From contig NZ_FNGY01000002.1 in the NCBI RefSeq assembly GCF_900103665.1, positions 1-64,000 on the forward strand: a stretch of 64,000 nucleotides of DNA, given 5' to 3'. The position numbers and the translations under genes are program-made. The notes beneath the pieces are model-generated. The model worked only from the letters and a program-made list of their open reading frames with translations. It ran no database searches and was not told where the DNA came from. Origin of the DNA: Pedobacter steynii. Lineage in GTDB: Bacteria; Bacteroidota; Bacteroidia; Sphingobacteriales; Sphingobacteriaceae. Shown one piece after another: positions 7,234-17,517 of this stretch. How positions within the stretch are numbered: position 1 is the stretch's first letter; every line of letters begins with the position of its first letter.

Positions 7234-8910
7234 CTATTTTTTATTGCTGAAGTATTCTGAGATATCTTGAAGGGACATGGCATTGAGACATTGTGCGGCG
7301 GTTAAGCTTCCTTTTCTTCCGATCAGGGTACCATAATGCATGTCGTAAAATCCTTCCATACGGTGTGCATCCGGATTGATGGAAAGCAATACGCCTTTTT
7401 CTAAAGCATAACGGTGCCAGCGCCAGTCCAGGTCCAAGCGTAAGGGGTTGGCATTGATCTCTATTACGACCTTATTTGCAGCACAGGCGTCTATTACTTT
7501 TGCATAATCAATCGGATATCCTTTTCTGCTGAGTAGTAATCTTCCGGTTGGGTGGCCCAGAATGGTGGTATAAGGGTTCTCAATCGCTTTAATTAGTCGC
7601 GCTGTAGCCTTTTCTTCATCCATGCGTAAATTGCTGTGTACGGAAGCTACGACAAAGTCGAAGGTTTTCAGGATGTCATCGCTATAGTCCAGAGATCCGT
7701 CGTTTAGGATGTCACTTTCAATTCCTTTAAAAATTTTGAAAGGAGCAAGCTTCATATTTAATGCGTCAATTTCCTGGTGTTGGGCATATAGGCGTTGTTC
7801 ATTCAATCCATTGGCATAAAATGCCGATTTTGAGTGGTCACATATTCCAAAGTATTCCATTTTCAGGTTGTCTTTACAATAAGTCGCCATTTGCTCTAAA
7901 GTATGCACGCCATCGCTCCAGGTGGAGTGGTTGTGCAAACTGCCTTTCAGATCTTCATAAGTGATCAGCTCAGGAAGCTTGTTCTCTTTTGCGAGTTCTA
8001 CTTCGTTGAGTCCTTCGCGCAGCTCAGGAGCTACGAAAGCCAAACCTGCGGCTTTATAAATTGAGGCTTCATCTTCAAAAGGACCAGATCCTGCTAAGGC
8101 GAGAACTTCATTTACATGTTGCTCATTCCCGGTCAGCTTAAACCAGTTCAGATAGAAATCTTCTTTTTGAACAAGGTGTAATTGCACTTTTAATCCGGAA
8201 ATACTAGTCGCGGCATAAGATCCATCTGCTTGTTCTTCAAAAGCAATGGCTTCAAATGAAGCTATTTTCTCCTGAACTTCTGCAACCTGATCCGCACCAA
8301 TCAGGAAGGGTACACCTTCTATGATTTCCATGCAACGACGGTATTCACCGGCGATTCCCAACAGGGGTTCTCCGCTAATGGTATTTAGCCAAACGGCCAA
8401 TTCAGAATATAGGGTGTTTACTGAACTTTCAGCATGGGCATACAGGAACTTTCCTTGTCCGGCCATTCTGAATTCAATGATCTTTTTTATCTCTTCCTGG
8501 GTTTTTAGACCGAAACCCTTGGCTTCAATAAGACGGTTTTCATTGCAGGCATAATAAAGTTCTCCGATACTTTCAATACCAAGATCCTTCCAGATGACCC
8601 CTATTTTCTTAGGACCAATACCTTTGATGCCCAGCATCTCTACAATACCCTCCGGTGTTTCTGCAACAATGTCTGTTAAATCAGTCATCGTTCCTGTTTC
8701 CAGCAATTCCCATACTTTGGAGGAGATGCTTTTTCCAAGTCCGTCGATCTGTGCGATTTCTTCCAGGCTTTTGCCCTGAACAGCATAAGGGAGTTTATCT
8801 ACTTTGAAAGCAGCATTCGCTACTGATTTAATCTTAAAAGGGTTCTCATTGTGCAATTCCATCAATTGAGAAAGCAGGCGCAAGTTGCGTGCAATGGTCT
8901 TATTTTCCAT
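7234..8910 (-). CDS. PolX-like protein: HhH plus degenerate polymerase domain plus PHP phosphoesterase
   Basis: This 558-residue protein has the layout of bacterial family X DNA polymerase. The N-terminal 8-kDa/HhH region comes first (GLGKSISSKVWELL and LGIKGIGPKKIGVIW). A palm-like region spans about 150-310. A C-terminal PHP domain runs from about residue 325 (LHNHSTWSDGVH, GICDHSK, GIESDIL, SVHSNLR, LGHPTGRLL, INPDAH). The usual polymerase motif G-S-x-R-R...D-x-D reads GEYRRCMEIIEGVPFLIG here, so the metal-binding aspartates seem lost while the PHP metal ligands look intact. It probably acts as a nuclease or phosphoesterase in DNA repair rather than as a polymerase. Confidence 0.85.
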   Translation of the reverse strand: MENKTIARNLRLLSQLMELHNENPFKIKSVANAAFKVDKLPYAVQGKSLEEIAQIDGLGKSISSKVWELLETGTMTDLTDIVAETPEGIVEMLGIKGIGPKKIGVIWKDLGIESIGELYYACNENRLIEAKGFGLKTQEEIKKIIEFRMAGQGKFLYAHAESSVNTLYSELAVWLNTISGEPLLGIAGEYRRCMEIIEGVPFLIGADQVAEVQEKIASFEAIAFEEQADGSYAATSISGLKVQLHLVQKEDFYLNWFKLTGNEQHVNEVLALAGSGPFEDEASIYKAAGLAFVAPELREGLNEVELAKENKLPELITYEDLKGSLHNHSTWSDGVHTLEQMATYCKDNLKMEYFGICDHSKSAFYANGLNEQRLYAQHQEIDALNMKLAPFKIFKGIESDILNDGSLDYSDDILKTFDFVVASVHSNLRMDEEKATARLIKAIENPYTTILGHPTGRLLLSRKGYPIDYAKVIDACAANKVVIEINANPLRLDLDWRWHRYALEKGVLLSINPDAHRMEGFYDMHYGTLIGRKGSLTAAQCLNAMSLQDISEYFSNKK

Positions 8911-8990
8911 GGGAGGGCTAAATTAAATAAAAAGCCCCGGTTTTCCGATTATTTAGGAAGGACTTATCCTTCGTTTATTTTTCTTCGAAA

Positions 8991-9050
8991 TAGAAAAAGG
9001 TGTCTGAAAAATGAGCTTCACCTATCGGAGAACCATTCTTCAGACACCTT
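8991..9050 (-). terminator. Terminator of sppA
   Basis: On the minus strand AAGGTGTCTGAA (9050-9039) pairs with TTCAGACACCTT (9008-8997) around a loop of about 30 nt, followed by TTTCT. The 12-bp stem lies 16 nt after the sppA stop and separates sppA from the PolX-like gene. Confidence 0.7.
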
Positions 9051-9065
9051 CTTTAAGATTTTAAC

Positions 9066-10841
9066 TTATTGTACTGTAATGTCAAAAGGCATTCTCGCCT
9101 GTATTCCTGACTTGGAGATCGCAGATTTGATCTGCTGATAAATCAGGTAATTGGCACCCAGTTCCTGTTTTGCATAATGGTTTTTTATTTTGTCAGTAGA
9201 GTTTTCAAGAAGGGATCTGATCGGGTCCAGCATTTCCGGATATTCCACGATTCTATATTCGGTAATTTTTGCTTTTTTAGCGGCGGCGGTGATGGCATCA
9301 TGGAAACTGCCGGTTCTGTCTGCCAGTCCGATTTTAACGGCATCTGTCCCAACCCACACACGTCCGCCTGCAATACTGTCGATATAAGTTTTACTTTTCT
9401 TACGGCCATCAGCAACGCGGCTGATAAAGGCATCGTAGGTTCGGTTTACTCCATTCTGAACGATCAGTCTTTCTCCGGGAGTCATCGGGCGGTTGACGCT
9501 CATGATGTCTGCATATTGTCCGGTTTTAACCCCGTCGAAAGTAATGCCAAGCTCTTTATTCATCAGCTTCTGAAAGTTAGGAATCATTCCAAAAACACCG
9601 ATTGAACCTGTAATGGTATTCGGTTGAACAAAGATAGAGTCTGCACCACAGGCAATGTAATAACCTCCTGAGGCAGCCACATTACCAAATGAAGCAATCA
9701 CAGGTTTTACTTTCTTCGTCAACACGACTTCTCTCCAGATCACATCTGACGCCAATGCGCTGCCGCCTGGTGAGTTGACCCTTAAAACAATGGCTTTAAT
9801 GTTCGTATCTGTTCTGGCTTTTCTGATCGCCCTGGAAATTCTTTCCGAGCCAATCTGATCATTGTTGCCTTCTCCGCCCATAATGTCACCGTTGGCATAG
9901 ATGATCGCAATCTTGGTTTTATTGGTGTTTCCCTTGCCAGACATGATCACATTTTTCGCGTAATCATTAATGGATACGGTAGAAAGGTTACTTTTTTTAT
10001 CTGTTCCACTCAGGGATTTTAGTTCATCAAGAATCTGGTCTTTGTACTTTAATCCATCGACCATTTTATATTTTTCCGCATCTTTTGGCTGCTGAATTTT
10101 ATAATGATCAGCAATCTGGTAAAGACTGTCTTTATTGATATTTCTGCTTTTGGAAATGTCGCCAAGGAAGGTTGCATATAAACCATTCAGGTAAGCGGTT
10201 ACCTGTTCCCTGTTTTTATCACTCATTTTATCAGCAATGAAAGGCTCAACGGCACTTTTGTAAGTACCTACCCTGATGATTTGTGCTTCTATCCCTAGTT
10301 TGTCCAGGGCACCTTTAAAGAAAACCAGTTGAGAACTCAGTCCTTTAAATTCCAGAGCTCCCTCAGGGTTTAAATATACTTTATCAGCTGCTGAAGCCAG
10401 GTAATAAGCACCCTGGGTATATACTTCGCTATAGGCAATGATTTTCTTTTTGCTGGTTTTGAAGTCGAGAAGGGCATCTCTGATTTCTTTCATATTGGCA
10501 AATCCGGCATTCGGAGCAGTTACATTCAGGTAAATACATTTTATGTTGTCGTCTGTTTTAGCTTCTTTCAACGCTTTGATGATATCGGTAAAGCCGATAC
10601 TTTTTTGTCCGTCATCTCCTACGATTGGAAGATCGGATAGGGGATCATTGAAGGTGCGTTCCGTTACGGATTGATCCAGATTAAGGTATAGTACGGTATT
10701 GCTGTCTACAACCACGCTTTTATCTTCACCTATGGAAGAAACGATGCCCACAATCAGCACAATAAAAAGGACAATAAGCAAGCCTATTGATAGCACGACG
10801 CCTACGACAGTTGCAAAAACATACTTAAAAAATTCTTTCAT
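9066..10841 (-). CDS. sppA: Signal peptide peptidase SppA, 67-kDa type
   Basis: This 591-residue membrane-anchored protease has one N-terminal transmembrane helix (about 8-33) and two tandem S49 peptidase domains. The catalytic lysine lies in GTYKSAVEPF of the first half and the nucleophilic serine in VAASGGYYIACG of the second. This is the arrangement of E. coli SppA, in which each site is built from both halves. It degrades cleaved signal peptides in the inner membrane. It is divergent from folK, and has its own terminator. Confidence 0.93.
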   Translation of the reverse strand: MKEFFKYVFATVVGVVLSIGLLIVLFIVLIVGIVSSIGEDKSVVVDSNTVLYLNLDQSVTERTFNDPLSDLPIVGDDGQKSIGFTDIIKALKEAKTDDNIKCIYLNVTAPNAGFANMKEIRDALLDFKTSKKKIIAYSEVYTQGAYYLASAADKVYLNPEGALEFKGLSSQLVFFKGALDKLGIEAQIIRVGTYKSAVEPFIADKMSDKNREQVTAYLNGLYATFLGDISKSRNINKDSLYQIADHYKIQQPKDAEKYKMVDGLKYKDQILDELKSLSGTDKKSNLSTVSINDYAKNVIMSGKGNTNKTKIAIIYANGDIMGGEGNNDQIGSERISRAIRKARTDTNIKAIVLRVNSPGGSALASDVIWREVVLTKKVKPVIASFGNVAASGGYYIACGADSIFVQPNTITGSIGVFGMIPNFQKLMNKELGITFDGVKTGQYADIMSVNRPMTPGERLIVQNGVNRTYDAFISRVADGRKKSKTYIDSIAGGRVWVGTDAVKIGLADRTGSFHDAITAAAKKAKITEYRIVEYPEMLDPIRSLLENSTDKIKNHYAKQELGANYLIYQQIKSAISKSGIQARMPFDITVQ

Positions 10842-10898
10842 TTGACGGTTAAATATTTAATTTGTAAATATAGGTAAAAAAATGCCTGAGGCTTTTAT

Positions 10899-11393
10899 AT
10901 GCAGTTGGATAGTAAAAATGTTTATTTGTTACTGGGAAGTAATTTAGGAGATCGGGAAATGCTGCTGACTGAAGCAGTTGAACAAATTGGAAATAGGGTA
11001 GGCCCTGTATTTTCAAGGTCTTCGGTTTATGAAACTGCTGCCTGGGGGAAGGCCGATCAACCTTCGTTCCTGAATATGGCGGTGGGTGTAAATACGATGT
11101 TGTCGCCCCTGGAAGTACTGCAGGAAGTGTTGGCAATTGAAGAGGAACTGGGTAGGGTCCGGAAAGAGAAATGGGGTTCCCGCCTGATTGATATTGATGT
11201 AATTCTGTTTGCTGATCAGATTGTAAATATCGGTGAGCAACTTCAAATCCCTCATCCTCAGATGCAATACAGAAGATTTGTTCTTGAACCTTTAACGGAG
11301 ATTGCAGGAGAAGTAATTCATCCCATTCTTCAGAAGAGTGTATCAGAAATATTAGGTATATTAGATGATAATTTAACTGTAACAAAAATTTAA
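10899..11393 (+). CDS. folK: 2-amino-4-hydroxy-6-hydroxymethyldihydropteridine diphosphokinase
   Basis: This 164-residue HPPK transfers pyrophosphate from ATP to 6-hydroxymethyl-7,8-dihydropterin in folate synthesis. The family motifs are LLLGSNLGDRE at the N terminus, SSVYETAAWG, the conserved Arg/Trp region KWGSRLIDIDVILF with its metal-binding aspartates, and IPHPQMQYRRFVLEPL. Length is normal. It is followed within 17 nt by the Hpt gene and divergent from sppA. A long ORF on the opposite strand is an antisense shadow. Confidence 0.94.
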   Translation: MQLDSKNVYLLLGSNLGDREMLLTEAVEQIGNRVGPVFSRSSVYETAAWGKADQPSFLNMAVGVNTMLSPLEVLQEVLAIEEELGRVRKEKWGSRLIDIDVILFADQIVNIGEQLQIPHPQMQYRRFVLEPLTEIAGEVIHPILQKSVSEILGILDDNLTVTKI

Positions 11394-11410
11394 TTTATTA
11401 GTTTTGTTTG

Positions 11411-11788
11411 ATGATCGACCCAATTAAAAATAACGAGCCTCTGGATCTTTCGTACCTGAGGGATATGTCTGGAGATAGTGCCGAGTTTATAATAGAAATG
11501 CTGGACTTGTTTAAGGCTCAGACTCCGGCTTATGTGGCGGATTTAGGAAAGGCTATTGCTGATAAAGATTGGGCACGGGCATCGAGCTGTGCACATAAGA
11601 TAAAGCCTACGTTTGCTTATGTAGGTCGTAATGATGCCAGAGAGCATATGCAAATGATGGAGCGGAATGCAAGAGAGTTGAATCATGTGGAAGATTTACC
11701 AAAGGCATTCAGCGAAGTCTGTGATTTCGTGGAAATTCTGTATAAACAACTGGATCAGTCCAAGGCAGAACTGGAAAAACGGCTTTAA
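11411..11788 (+). CDS. Stand-alone Hpt (histidine phosphotransfer) domain protein
   Basis: This 125-residue helical protein consists of a single Hpt domain. The phospho-accepting histidine is in SSCAHKIKPTFAYVG near residue 60, matching the HxLK-type motif with isoleucine. Such proteins relay phosphate between hybrid kinases and response regulators. No kinase or regulator is adjacent, so its partner is elsewhere. A TTG codon sits directly before ATG 11411, and I take the ATG as start. It lies 17 nt after folK, and its stop falls inside a bidirectional terminator shared with pssA. Confidence 0.85.
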   Translation: MIDPIKNNEPLDLSYLRDMSGDSAEFIIEMLDLFKAQTPAYVADLGKAIADKDWARASSCAHKIKPTFAYVGRNDAREHMQMMERNARELNHVEDLPKAFSEVCDFVEILYKQLDQSKAELEKRL

Positions 11789-11804
11789 ATTTTAGCCGTT
11801 TTTT
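11775..11804. terminator. Bidirectional terminator between the Hpt gene and pssA
   Basis: AAAAACGGCT (11775-11784) and AGCCGTTTTT (11794-11803) form a 10-bp stem with A and T runs on the two sides, so it can act on both strands. It contains the stop codons of both convergent genes, which overlap by 4 nt. Confidence 0.75.
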
Positions 11805-12489
11805 GTTCTATGATGGATAACAGGATATAGAGCACCAGAATCAGCGGGATACCCGCAAACTTAAAGATCAGCAGCAATACTATTGCTGACAGGATGAGCG
11901 TATACCTGAATTTGTTCTCCGCAAAACCAAAGCTTTTAAACTTTAGTGCAATTAATGGCAGTTCACTAATCAACAGGTAACATACCAGAGGAATAAATGC
12001 CAGGTATAACACCACTGTAAGCGTCGAGCTGTCGAAATAAAAAGTGTCACTTTCGTAAATGAAGGGTACCGAAGCAATTACTGCCGAAATTGCCGGCGTT
12101 GGAACGCCTATGAATTTGTCAGTTTGCCGTGTGTCCAGGTTGAATTTTGCCAGTCGGTAAGCCGAAAATACGGCTACAAAAAATGCCAGGTAGGAAAGTA
12201 TAGGGAAATCCGTATAGCCGAAAAAAGATTTCGGAGCCATATGAAACAGGATGACCGAGGGCAATACACCAAAGCTCACCATATCTGCCAGGGAATCCAG
12301 TTCTTTGCCCATAGGCCCGCTTACATTCAGCAGTCGGGCGGCAAAACCATCAAAAAAGTCGATGATCAGGGAGATTAGGATGCACAAAGCGGCAGACCTT
12401 AAATCCTGGTTAAAAGCGAAAACAATACCAATACATCCGGTGAACAGGTTCGCGGAAGTAATGGCATTGGGGATCTGTTTAATTATCAT
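11785..12489 (-). CDS. pssA: CDP-diacylglycerol-serine O-phosphatidyltransferase
   Basis: This 234-residue integral membrane enzyme of the CDP-alcohol phosphatidyltransferase family has the signature DGFAARLLNVSGPMGKELD...D (DG-x2-AR-x8-G-x3-D-x3-D) at about residues 48-70. It also has several hydrophobic helices. It makes phosphatidylserine, the precursor of phosphatidylethanolamine. Length and opening (IPNAITSANLFTGC) are typical of the type II enzyme. It lies 20 nt downstream of rho on the same strand. Confidence 0.9.
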   Translation of the reverse strand: MIIKQIPNAITSANLFTGCIGIVFAFNQDLRSAALCILISLIIDFFDGFAARLLNVSGPMGKELDSLADMVSFGVLPSVILFHMAPKSFFGYTDFPILSYLAFFVAVFSAYRLAKFNLDTRQTDKFIGVPTPAISAVIASVPFIYESDTFYFDSSTLTVVLYLAFIPLVCYLLISELPLIALKFKSFGFAENKFRYTLILSAIVLLLIFKFAGIPLILVLYILLSIIEQKTAKI

Positions 12490-12509
12490 TTAAAAGCTTT
12501 TCTGATGAA

Positions 12510-14195
12510 TTAGCTGTTCATGGAAATTAAAAACTCTTCGTTGGTCTTCGTATTTCTGATTTGTTGCTGTACAAACTCCATCGCTTCCTGAGCATTCATA
12601 TCTGCAAGGTGGTTACGCAAGATCCAAACACGTTGTAACGTGTCTCTGTCGTGCAGTAAATCATCTCTACGTGTACTTGAAGCAGTGATGTCAATTGCAG
12701 GGAAGATACGTTTGTTCGATAGCTTACGATCCAGTTGAAGCTCCATGTTACCGGTACCTTTAAATTCTTCAAAGATCACCTCATCCATTTTAGATCCTGT
12801 ATCTGTTAGTGCAGTTGCAAGGATGGTTAATGAACCTCCTCTTTCGATGTTACGTGCAGCACCAAAGAAACGCTTAGGCTTGTGCAATGCATTTGCATCC
12901 ACACCACCTGATAAGATTTTTCCTGAAGCAGGAGCGGTCGTATTGTAAGCTCTGGCTAACCTGGTAATCGAATCCAGAAGAATCACTACATCATGACCAC
13001 ATTCTACCAGACGTTTTGCTTTTTCAAGCACAATGTTTGCAATCTTTACATGTCTTTCTGCCGGCTCATCAAAAGTAGAAGCAATCACTTCTGCTCTTAC
13101 GCTTCTCGCCATATCTGTTACCTCTTCCGGACGCTCATCGATCAATAGAATGATCAGGTAAACTTCAGGATGGTTTTTAGCAATGGCATTGGCCACTTCT
13201 TTCAACAAATTGGTTTTACCGGTTTTAGGCTGTGCTACGATCAGACCACGTTGTCCTTTACCTATCGGGGTAAACAGATCTATGATCCTGGTCGAATAGT
13301 TATTGCTTTCTGTGAAAAGGTTTAACCTTTCTGTAGGGAACAAAGGAGTCAGGTAGTCAAATGGAACACGATCCCTTACATCAGCAGGTAAACGTCCGTT
13401 GATGGTTTCTACCCTTACCAATGGGAAATATTTTTCACCTTCTTTCGGAGGGCGGATGCTTCCTTTTACCGTATCACCGGTTTTTAAACCAAATAATTTG
13501 ATTTGAGACTGAGATACATAAATATCATCGGGTGAAGACAGGTAATTGTAATCAGCGGATCTTAAAAAGCCATATCCGTCTGGCATGATCTCTAATACCC
13601 CTTCATTGGTGATGGTATTGTCGAAATCCAGGTTGGAATAGCTGTTTTCGTTTTGTTTCTGATTTCCACCGCTGTTATTTCCGGTGTTGTTGTTATTATT
13701 CGGGTTTTTTGGAGCCCTGTTTTCGTCTCTTACGGGACGGTGTTTTTTGAGCTCTGGTGCCGGAGCAGCAACCACTTCTTCTTTCACTTCAGAAATGACT
13801 TCTGTGGCAGTTTCCGGAGCTTCTGCTACAACTTTCGCCGGAGCCGATATTTTTTTCTCTTCTTTAACGGGGGCTGCCTGGGCAGGCTGATCGTCAAATA
13901 AAGATGCCCTGTTAAAGTTGTTGTTCTTGCTTTCTTCTTCCTCTTTAGGTGTTATTCTAATCCTTTTTCTGGTTGTTTTTTCAGCAGCGTTTTCCTTTAC
14001 AGCTTTTGTTTTCGCCACTTTTGCAGGCGCTTCGCCTTCAATGGGTTCAACACTCTGTTGCTGTTCGGTGATTTGAGCGATAATTTCAACCAGTTCAGCT
14101 TTACGCAACTCGTCAGCATTTAGGATACCTTGAGTCTTAGCAATCTCACGCAATTCGGCAGTGAGTTTTTCATTTAATTCTGTTTTATTAAACAT
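12510..14195 (-). CDS. rho: Transcription termination factor Rho, with long disordered insertion
   Basis: This 561-residue RNA-dependent ATPase is longer than E. coli Rho (419). A Rho_N/SAP-like domain occupies the first 45 residues. An insertion at about 50-195, rich in E/K/A/P and then Asn/Gly (runs such as [15 protein letters not shown]), is probably disordered. A cold-shock RNA-binding domain follows ([15 protein letters not shown]), then the ATPase with Walker [10 protein letters not shown] and Walker B region [14 protein letters not shown]. Insertions of this kind are typical of Bacteroidota Rho. pssA follows on the same strand. Confidence 0.95.
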   Translation of the reverse strand: MFNKTELNEKLTAELREIAKTQGILNADELRKAELVEIIAQITEQQQSVEPIEGEAPAKVAKTKAVKENAAEKTTRKRIRITPKEEEESKNNNFNRASLFDDQPAQAAPVKEEKKISAPAKVVAEAPETATEVISEVKEEVVAAPAPELKKHRPVRDENRAPKNPNNNNNTGNNSGGNQKQNENSYSNLDFDNTITNEGVLEIMPDGYGFLRSADYNYLSSPDDIYVSQSQIKLFGLKTGDTVKGSIRPPKEGEKYFPLVRVETINGRLPADVRDRVPFDYLTPLFPTERLNLFTESNNYSTRIIDLFTPIGKGQRGLIVAQPKTGKTNLLKEVANAIAKNHPEVYLIILLIDERPEEVTDMARSVRAEVIASTFDEPAERHVKIANIVLEKAKRLVECGHDVVILLDSITRLARAYNTTAPASGKILSGGVDANALHKPKRFFGAARNIERGGSLTILATALTDTGSKMDEVIFEEFKGTGNMELQLDRKLSNKRIFPAIDITASSTRRDDLLHDRDTLQRVWILRNHLADMNAQEAMEFVQQQIRNTKTNEEFLISMNS

Positions 14196-14467
14196 TATAT
14201 AGGTGTAGAGAATTTTTTAAAAAAAAGTATTTATCCAATGAACAGAGCAAAAAATGCGTTTATAAAAGATGGTATGGAACAAAATTTTATTGAGATTTTC
14301 TGGAATGGTCAGATAAACTTTAGGGAATTACGCTACAATTGTATGTATTTGTAAATTAATCTCCAAGGAAAACTTAAAAATGTTTATAAAAATTACATTT
14401 AAAAGTTTAAAAAGAGGCCTTAAATCAAGCTGAAATTTGGCATCTTTGCACACAAAATTACCCATAG

Positions 14468-15298
14468 ATGAATAAAAAACAGCTATTTGAGCAGATCCAA
14501 TTAAAAAAATCTTTTTTATGTGTTGGCTTAGATCCAGTATTGGAGAATATCCCGAAACACCTCTTAAAATATGAAAATCCGGTTTTAGAATTTAATAAGC
14601 AGATCATAGACGCGACTAAAGATCTATGTGTGGCTTACAAACCTAACACGGCTTTCTTTGAATCTATGGGATTGAAAGGATGGGAAACACTGATCAAAAC
14701 CTGGCAATATATTCCCAAAGATATCTTTACCATTGCGGATGCAAAAAGAGGGGATATCGGAAATACTTCGGCCATGTATGCCGATGCTTTTTTCAATGAA
14801 GCGAAGTCTGATATGAGTTTCGATGCGATTACCGTTGCTCCATACATGGGGAAAGATTCTGTAGGCCCATTCCTGAACCATAAAGACAAATGGGTAATCC
14901 TGCTGGCCCTGACCTCGAATGCAGGTCATAGTGATTTCCAGCTGCACCAGACCGCTGAAGGAAAGCTGTATGAAGAAGTGATCCGTATTTCTTCGCAATG
15001 GGCAGATAGTGAACAATTGATGTATGTCGTTGGAGCAACCCGCGGTGCAGAATTTGAGAACATCAGAAGACTGGCTCCGGATAATTTCCTGCTGGTACCA
15101 GGTGTTGGTGCACAGGGTGGAAGCCTTGCCGATGTTTGTGAATATGGCCTGAATAAAGAATGCGGTCTATTGGTGAATTCAGCAAGAGGAATCATTTATG
15201 CCAGTAATGGAGAAGATTTTGCTGAACGTGCCAGAGCGGAAGCACTGAAATTACAACAGGAGATGGAGCAGATTTTGGCGTCTGCGAAATTGATATGA
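14468..15298 (+). CDS. pyrF: Orotidine 5'-phosphate decarboxylase (subfamily 2)
   Basis: This 276-residue TIM-barrel enzyme converts OMP to UMP, the last step of de novo pyrimidine synthesis. The active-site motif [15 protein letters not shown] carries the conserved D-x-K-x-x-D. FLCVGLDP at the N terminus and PGVGAQGG with the phosphate-binding VNSARGI are also conserved. The length fits the longer subfamily 2. It is divergent from rho across 272 bases that hold a promoter-like CATCTTTG near 14443-14450 and no gene. It overlaps the next gene by 4 nt (ATGA). Confidence 0.95.
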   Translation: MNKKQLFEQIQLKKSFLCVGLDPVLENIPKHLLKYENPVLEFNKQIIDATKDLCVAYKPNTAFFESMGLKGWETLIKTWQYIPKDIFTIADAKRGDIGNTSAMYADAFFNEAKSDMSFDAITVAPYMGKDSVGPFLNHKDKWVILLALTSNAGHSDFQLHQTAEGKLYEEVIRISSQWADSEQLMYVVGATRGAEFENIRRLAPDNFLLVPGVGAQGGSLADVCEYGLNKECGLLVNSARGIIYASNGEDFAERARAEALKLQQEMEQILASAKLI

Positions 15299-16197
15299 CC
15301 CAAAAAACCGATTTAAAGCTTATTGGTGCTTTATTGGTCGTTGCCATCGTGTGGGGAACGACCTATCTTGGAATCAGGGTGGCAGTGGAAACCATTCCGC
15401 CCTGGTTTGTAGCTGCCATGCGGCAAACCATTGCTTCCCTCATATTGCTCATTATTCTGATCCGAAAAAAGGAGCTGGTCTGGAAAGGCTGGCCTTATTT
15501 CAGGCGACAAATGGTCTTGTCTACATTGATGATTGTGATGGCGAATGGGATGACTACTGTAGCCGAACAAACAATTCCCAGTGGATTAACCTCTTTGCTA
15601 AATGCGTTAAATCCTCTGGTTGTATTTATTGCCTGTGTCTTGGTTGGCCTACAAAAACCTTCCTGGAAAGGATTTTTAGGTGTAATCATCGGCTTTCTTG
15701 GGGTCGCTTTTATTTTTAGAGATGGCATCAGTGAATTGCTGGACCCAAATTATAAAACAGGGATCATGTTCCTCTGTTTCGCCATCAGTGGCTGGACCAT
15801 TGGTACCGTTTACGTTAAAAAGAACAACCATAAATCTGATCATATCTTCCTGGATCTGTTTTACCAGTTTGTTTTTTCTGCTGTGGTTCAGTTTATTCTT
15901 GCCTTCCTGTTTTCTGATAGTATCGCTGTGGAGCGCTGGACGGGACGCAGCCTGATGGCAGTGACTTATCTTGCTGTTTTTGGTTCTGTATTTACTTTTT
16001 TCTGCTACCATTATGCTTTAAAAAGGGTAACGGCGACAGAAGTTTCCATCTTAACCTATTTTAATACCGTGATCGCGTTGTTCCTGGGATGGCTGATTCT
16101 TGATGAGATCATCACAATTGATATTCTGATTGCTACGGTGCTGATCATCCTCGGCGTATTTATCACAAATTATAAAAGACAAAAAACACAACTCTAA
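15295..16197 (+). CDS. EamA/DMT family transporter
   Basis: This 300-residue inner membrane protein has about ten hydrophobic helices arranged as two EamA repeats. The opening [21 protein letters not shown] and the second-half [18 protein letters not shown] are typical of drug/metabolite transporters related to RhaT/YedA-type exporters. The substrate cannot be predicted. The start ATG overlaps the pyrF stop (ATGA), so translation is coupled, although a functional link with pyrimidine synthesis is not evident. Confidence 0.85.
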   Translation: MTQKTDLKLIGALLVVAIVWGTTYLGIRVAVETIPPWFVAAMRQTIASLILLIILIRKKELVWKGWPYFRRQMVLSTLMIVMANGMTTVAEQTIPSGLTSLLNALNPLVVFIACVLVGLQKPSWKGFLGVIIGFLGVAFIFRDGISELLDPNYKTGIMFLCFAISGWTIGTVYVKKNNHKSDHIFLDLFYQFVFSAVVQFILAFLFSDSIAVERWTGRSLMAVTYLAVFGSVFTFFCYHYALKRVTATEVSILTYFNTVIALFLGWLILDEIITIDILIATVLIILGVFITNYKRQKTQL

Positions 16198-16235
16198 TAG
16201 TGATAATTTAATTCTTTATAATTAAATTAGGCTTA

Positions 16236-17516
16236 ATGAGCTTTTCTGAAAATTTCCTGCATTTTATCTGGCAATTCCGGCTGTATAAAACATTAGACTT
16301 GTTTTGTATCGAGGGAGAGCCGTTACGGATAATGAATCCAGGCCTGCATAATAAAAATGCAGGACCTGACTTTAACCATGCCAAACTATCAATCGGAGAG
16401 ACGACCTGGGCTGGTGACATCGAAATTCATATCAAATCTTCCGATTGGTTGCTACATGGACACCAGGATGATCCGGCTTACGACGCGGTAATTTTGCATG
16501 TCGTTTATCAATATGATCAGCCAATTTACAGAAAGGATGGCAGCCGGATTCCGGTATTCATTCTGGAACACTTGTTTCCGGAGCATCTTTTGGTCCATTA
16601 TCATCAGCTGATGAATATGATCAACCGTTTTCCTTGTGAAAAACAAATTCGGGAGATAGATCCGGTCATTGTCAGTGGATTTTTATCCAGGATGATGGTG
16701 GAACGCTTCGAACAGAAGTCCGCTTTAGTACTGGATAAATTAATCCGGTTAACGGGCGACTGGGAGCGTACCTTTTATCATTTTATGGCCAAAAGTTTTG
16801 GATTTAAGGTCAATGAAATCCCTTTTGAGCTTCTTGCGGATGCACTGCCACTCCAGGTACTTAGAAAACACCTGGATAACCCGGTACAGGTAGAAGCCCT
16901 GGTTTTTGGGCAGGCCGGCTTCTTGTCCGGAGCATTTAAAGACGAATATCCCCGGAAATTAAAAAAAGAATACCTTTTCCTGCAAAAGAAATATGGGCTG
17001 AAGCCGATTGGGGTTGGTGCATGGCGTTTTCTAAGAATGCGGCCGCAAAATTTCCCTACACTTAGACTGGCGCAATTCTGTGGACTTATGGTCAGGTCTG
17101 ACCGGTTGTTCTCCAGGGTACTGGAGATCGAAGCACTGCCGGATCTGGTTCAGCATCTGGGAAATCTGCCGGTTAATCCTTACTGGCTTAACCATTATCA
17201 TTTTCAGAAAGAGACGAAAAAAGTGAAATTACAGTTAGGAAAGAGATCTGTCTACCATTTGATCATTAATGTCATTTCTCTTTTTCTGTTTTCCTATGGC
17301 AAGTATGCAGATCAGCCGCAACTGATCAATCGGGCAATAAAATTTTTAGAGCAAATGCCCGCAGAAAATAATGTAATTATTGACTGGTACAGGGATTCAG
17401 GCCTTATCGTTGAAAGTGCTTTTTTTTCCCAGGCACTGCTCCAATTAAATAAATACTATTGTGCTCAAAAAAAATGCTTAAATTGTGGTATCGGAATTAA
17501 GATATTAAAGAAATAA
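16236..17516 (+). CDS. DUF2851 family protein
   Basis: This 426-residue soluble protein shows the DUF2851 hallmarks. The N-terminal segment is FLHFIWQFRLY, followed by the conserved block NPGLHNKNAGPDFNHAKL and the GDIEIHIKSSDW motif. This resembles a metal-independent nuclease-like fold, but no catalytic site is established. The protein ends with a CxxC-type pair (CAQKKCLNCGIG). It is found almost exclusively in Bacteroidota and its function is unknown. The following gene starts one base after the stop, so they form an operon. Confidence 0.8.
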   Translation: MSFSENFLHFIWQFRLYKTLDLFCIEGEPLRIMNPGLHNKNAGPDFNHAKLSIGETTWAGDIEIHIKSSDWLLHGHQDDPAYDAVILHVVYQYDQPIYRKDGSRIPVFILEHLFPEHLLVHYHQLMNMINRFPCEKQIREIDPVIVSGFLSRMMVERFEQKSALVLDKLIRLTGDWERTFYHFMAKSFGFKVNEIPFELLADALPLQVLRKHLDNPVQVEALVFGQAGFLSGAFKDEYPRKLKKEYLFLQKKYGLKPIGVGAWRFLRMRPQNFPTLRLAQFCGLMVRSDRLFSRVLEIEALPDLVQHLGNLPVNPYWLNHYHFQKETKKVKLQLGKRSVYHLIINVISLFLFSYGKYADQPQLINRAIKFLEQMPAENNVIIDWYRDSGLIVESAFFSQALLQLNKYYCAQKKCLNCGIGIKILKK

Positions 17517-17517
17517 C

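Noticed and set aside
9177..9605. 142-codon plus-strand ORF within sppA
   Set aside because: It is antisense to the second S49 domain of SppA and its translation has no family features.
10849..11385. 178-codon minus-strand ORF opposite folK
   Set aside because: It is fully antisense to a confidently identified folK and has low-complexity, family-less translation. It is a shadow ORF.
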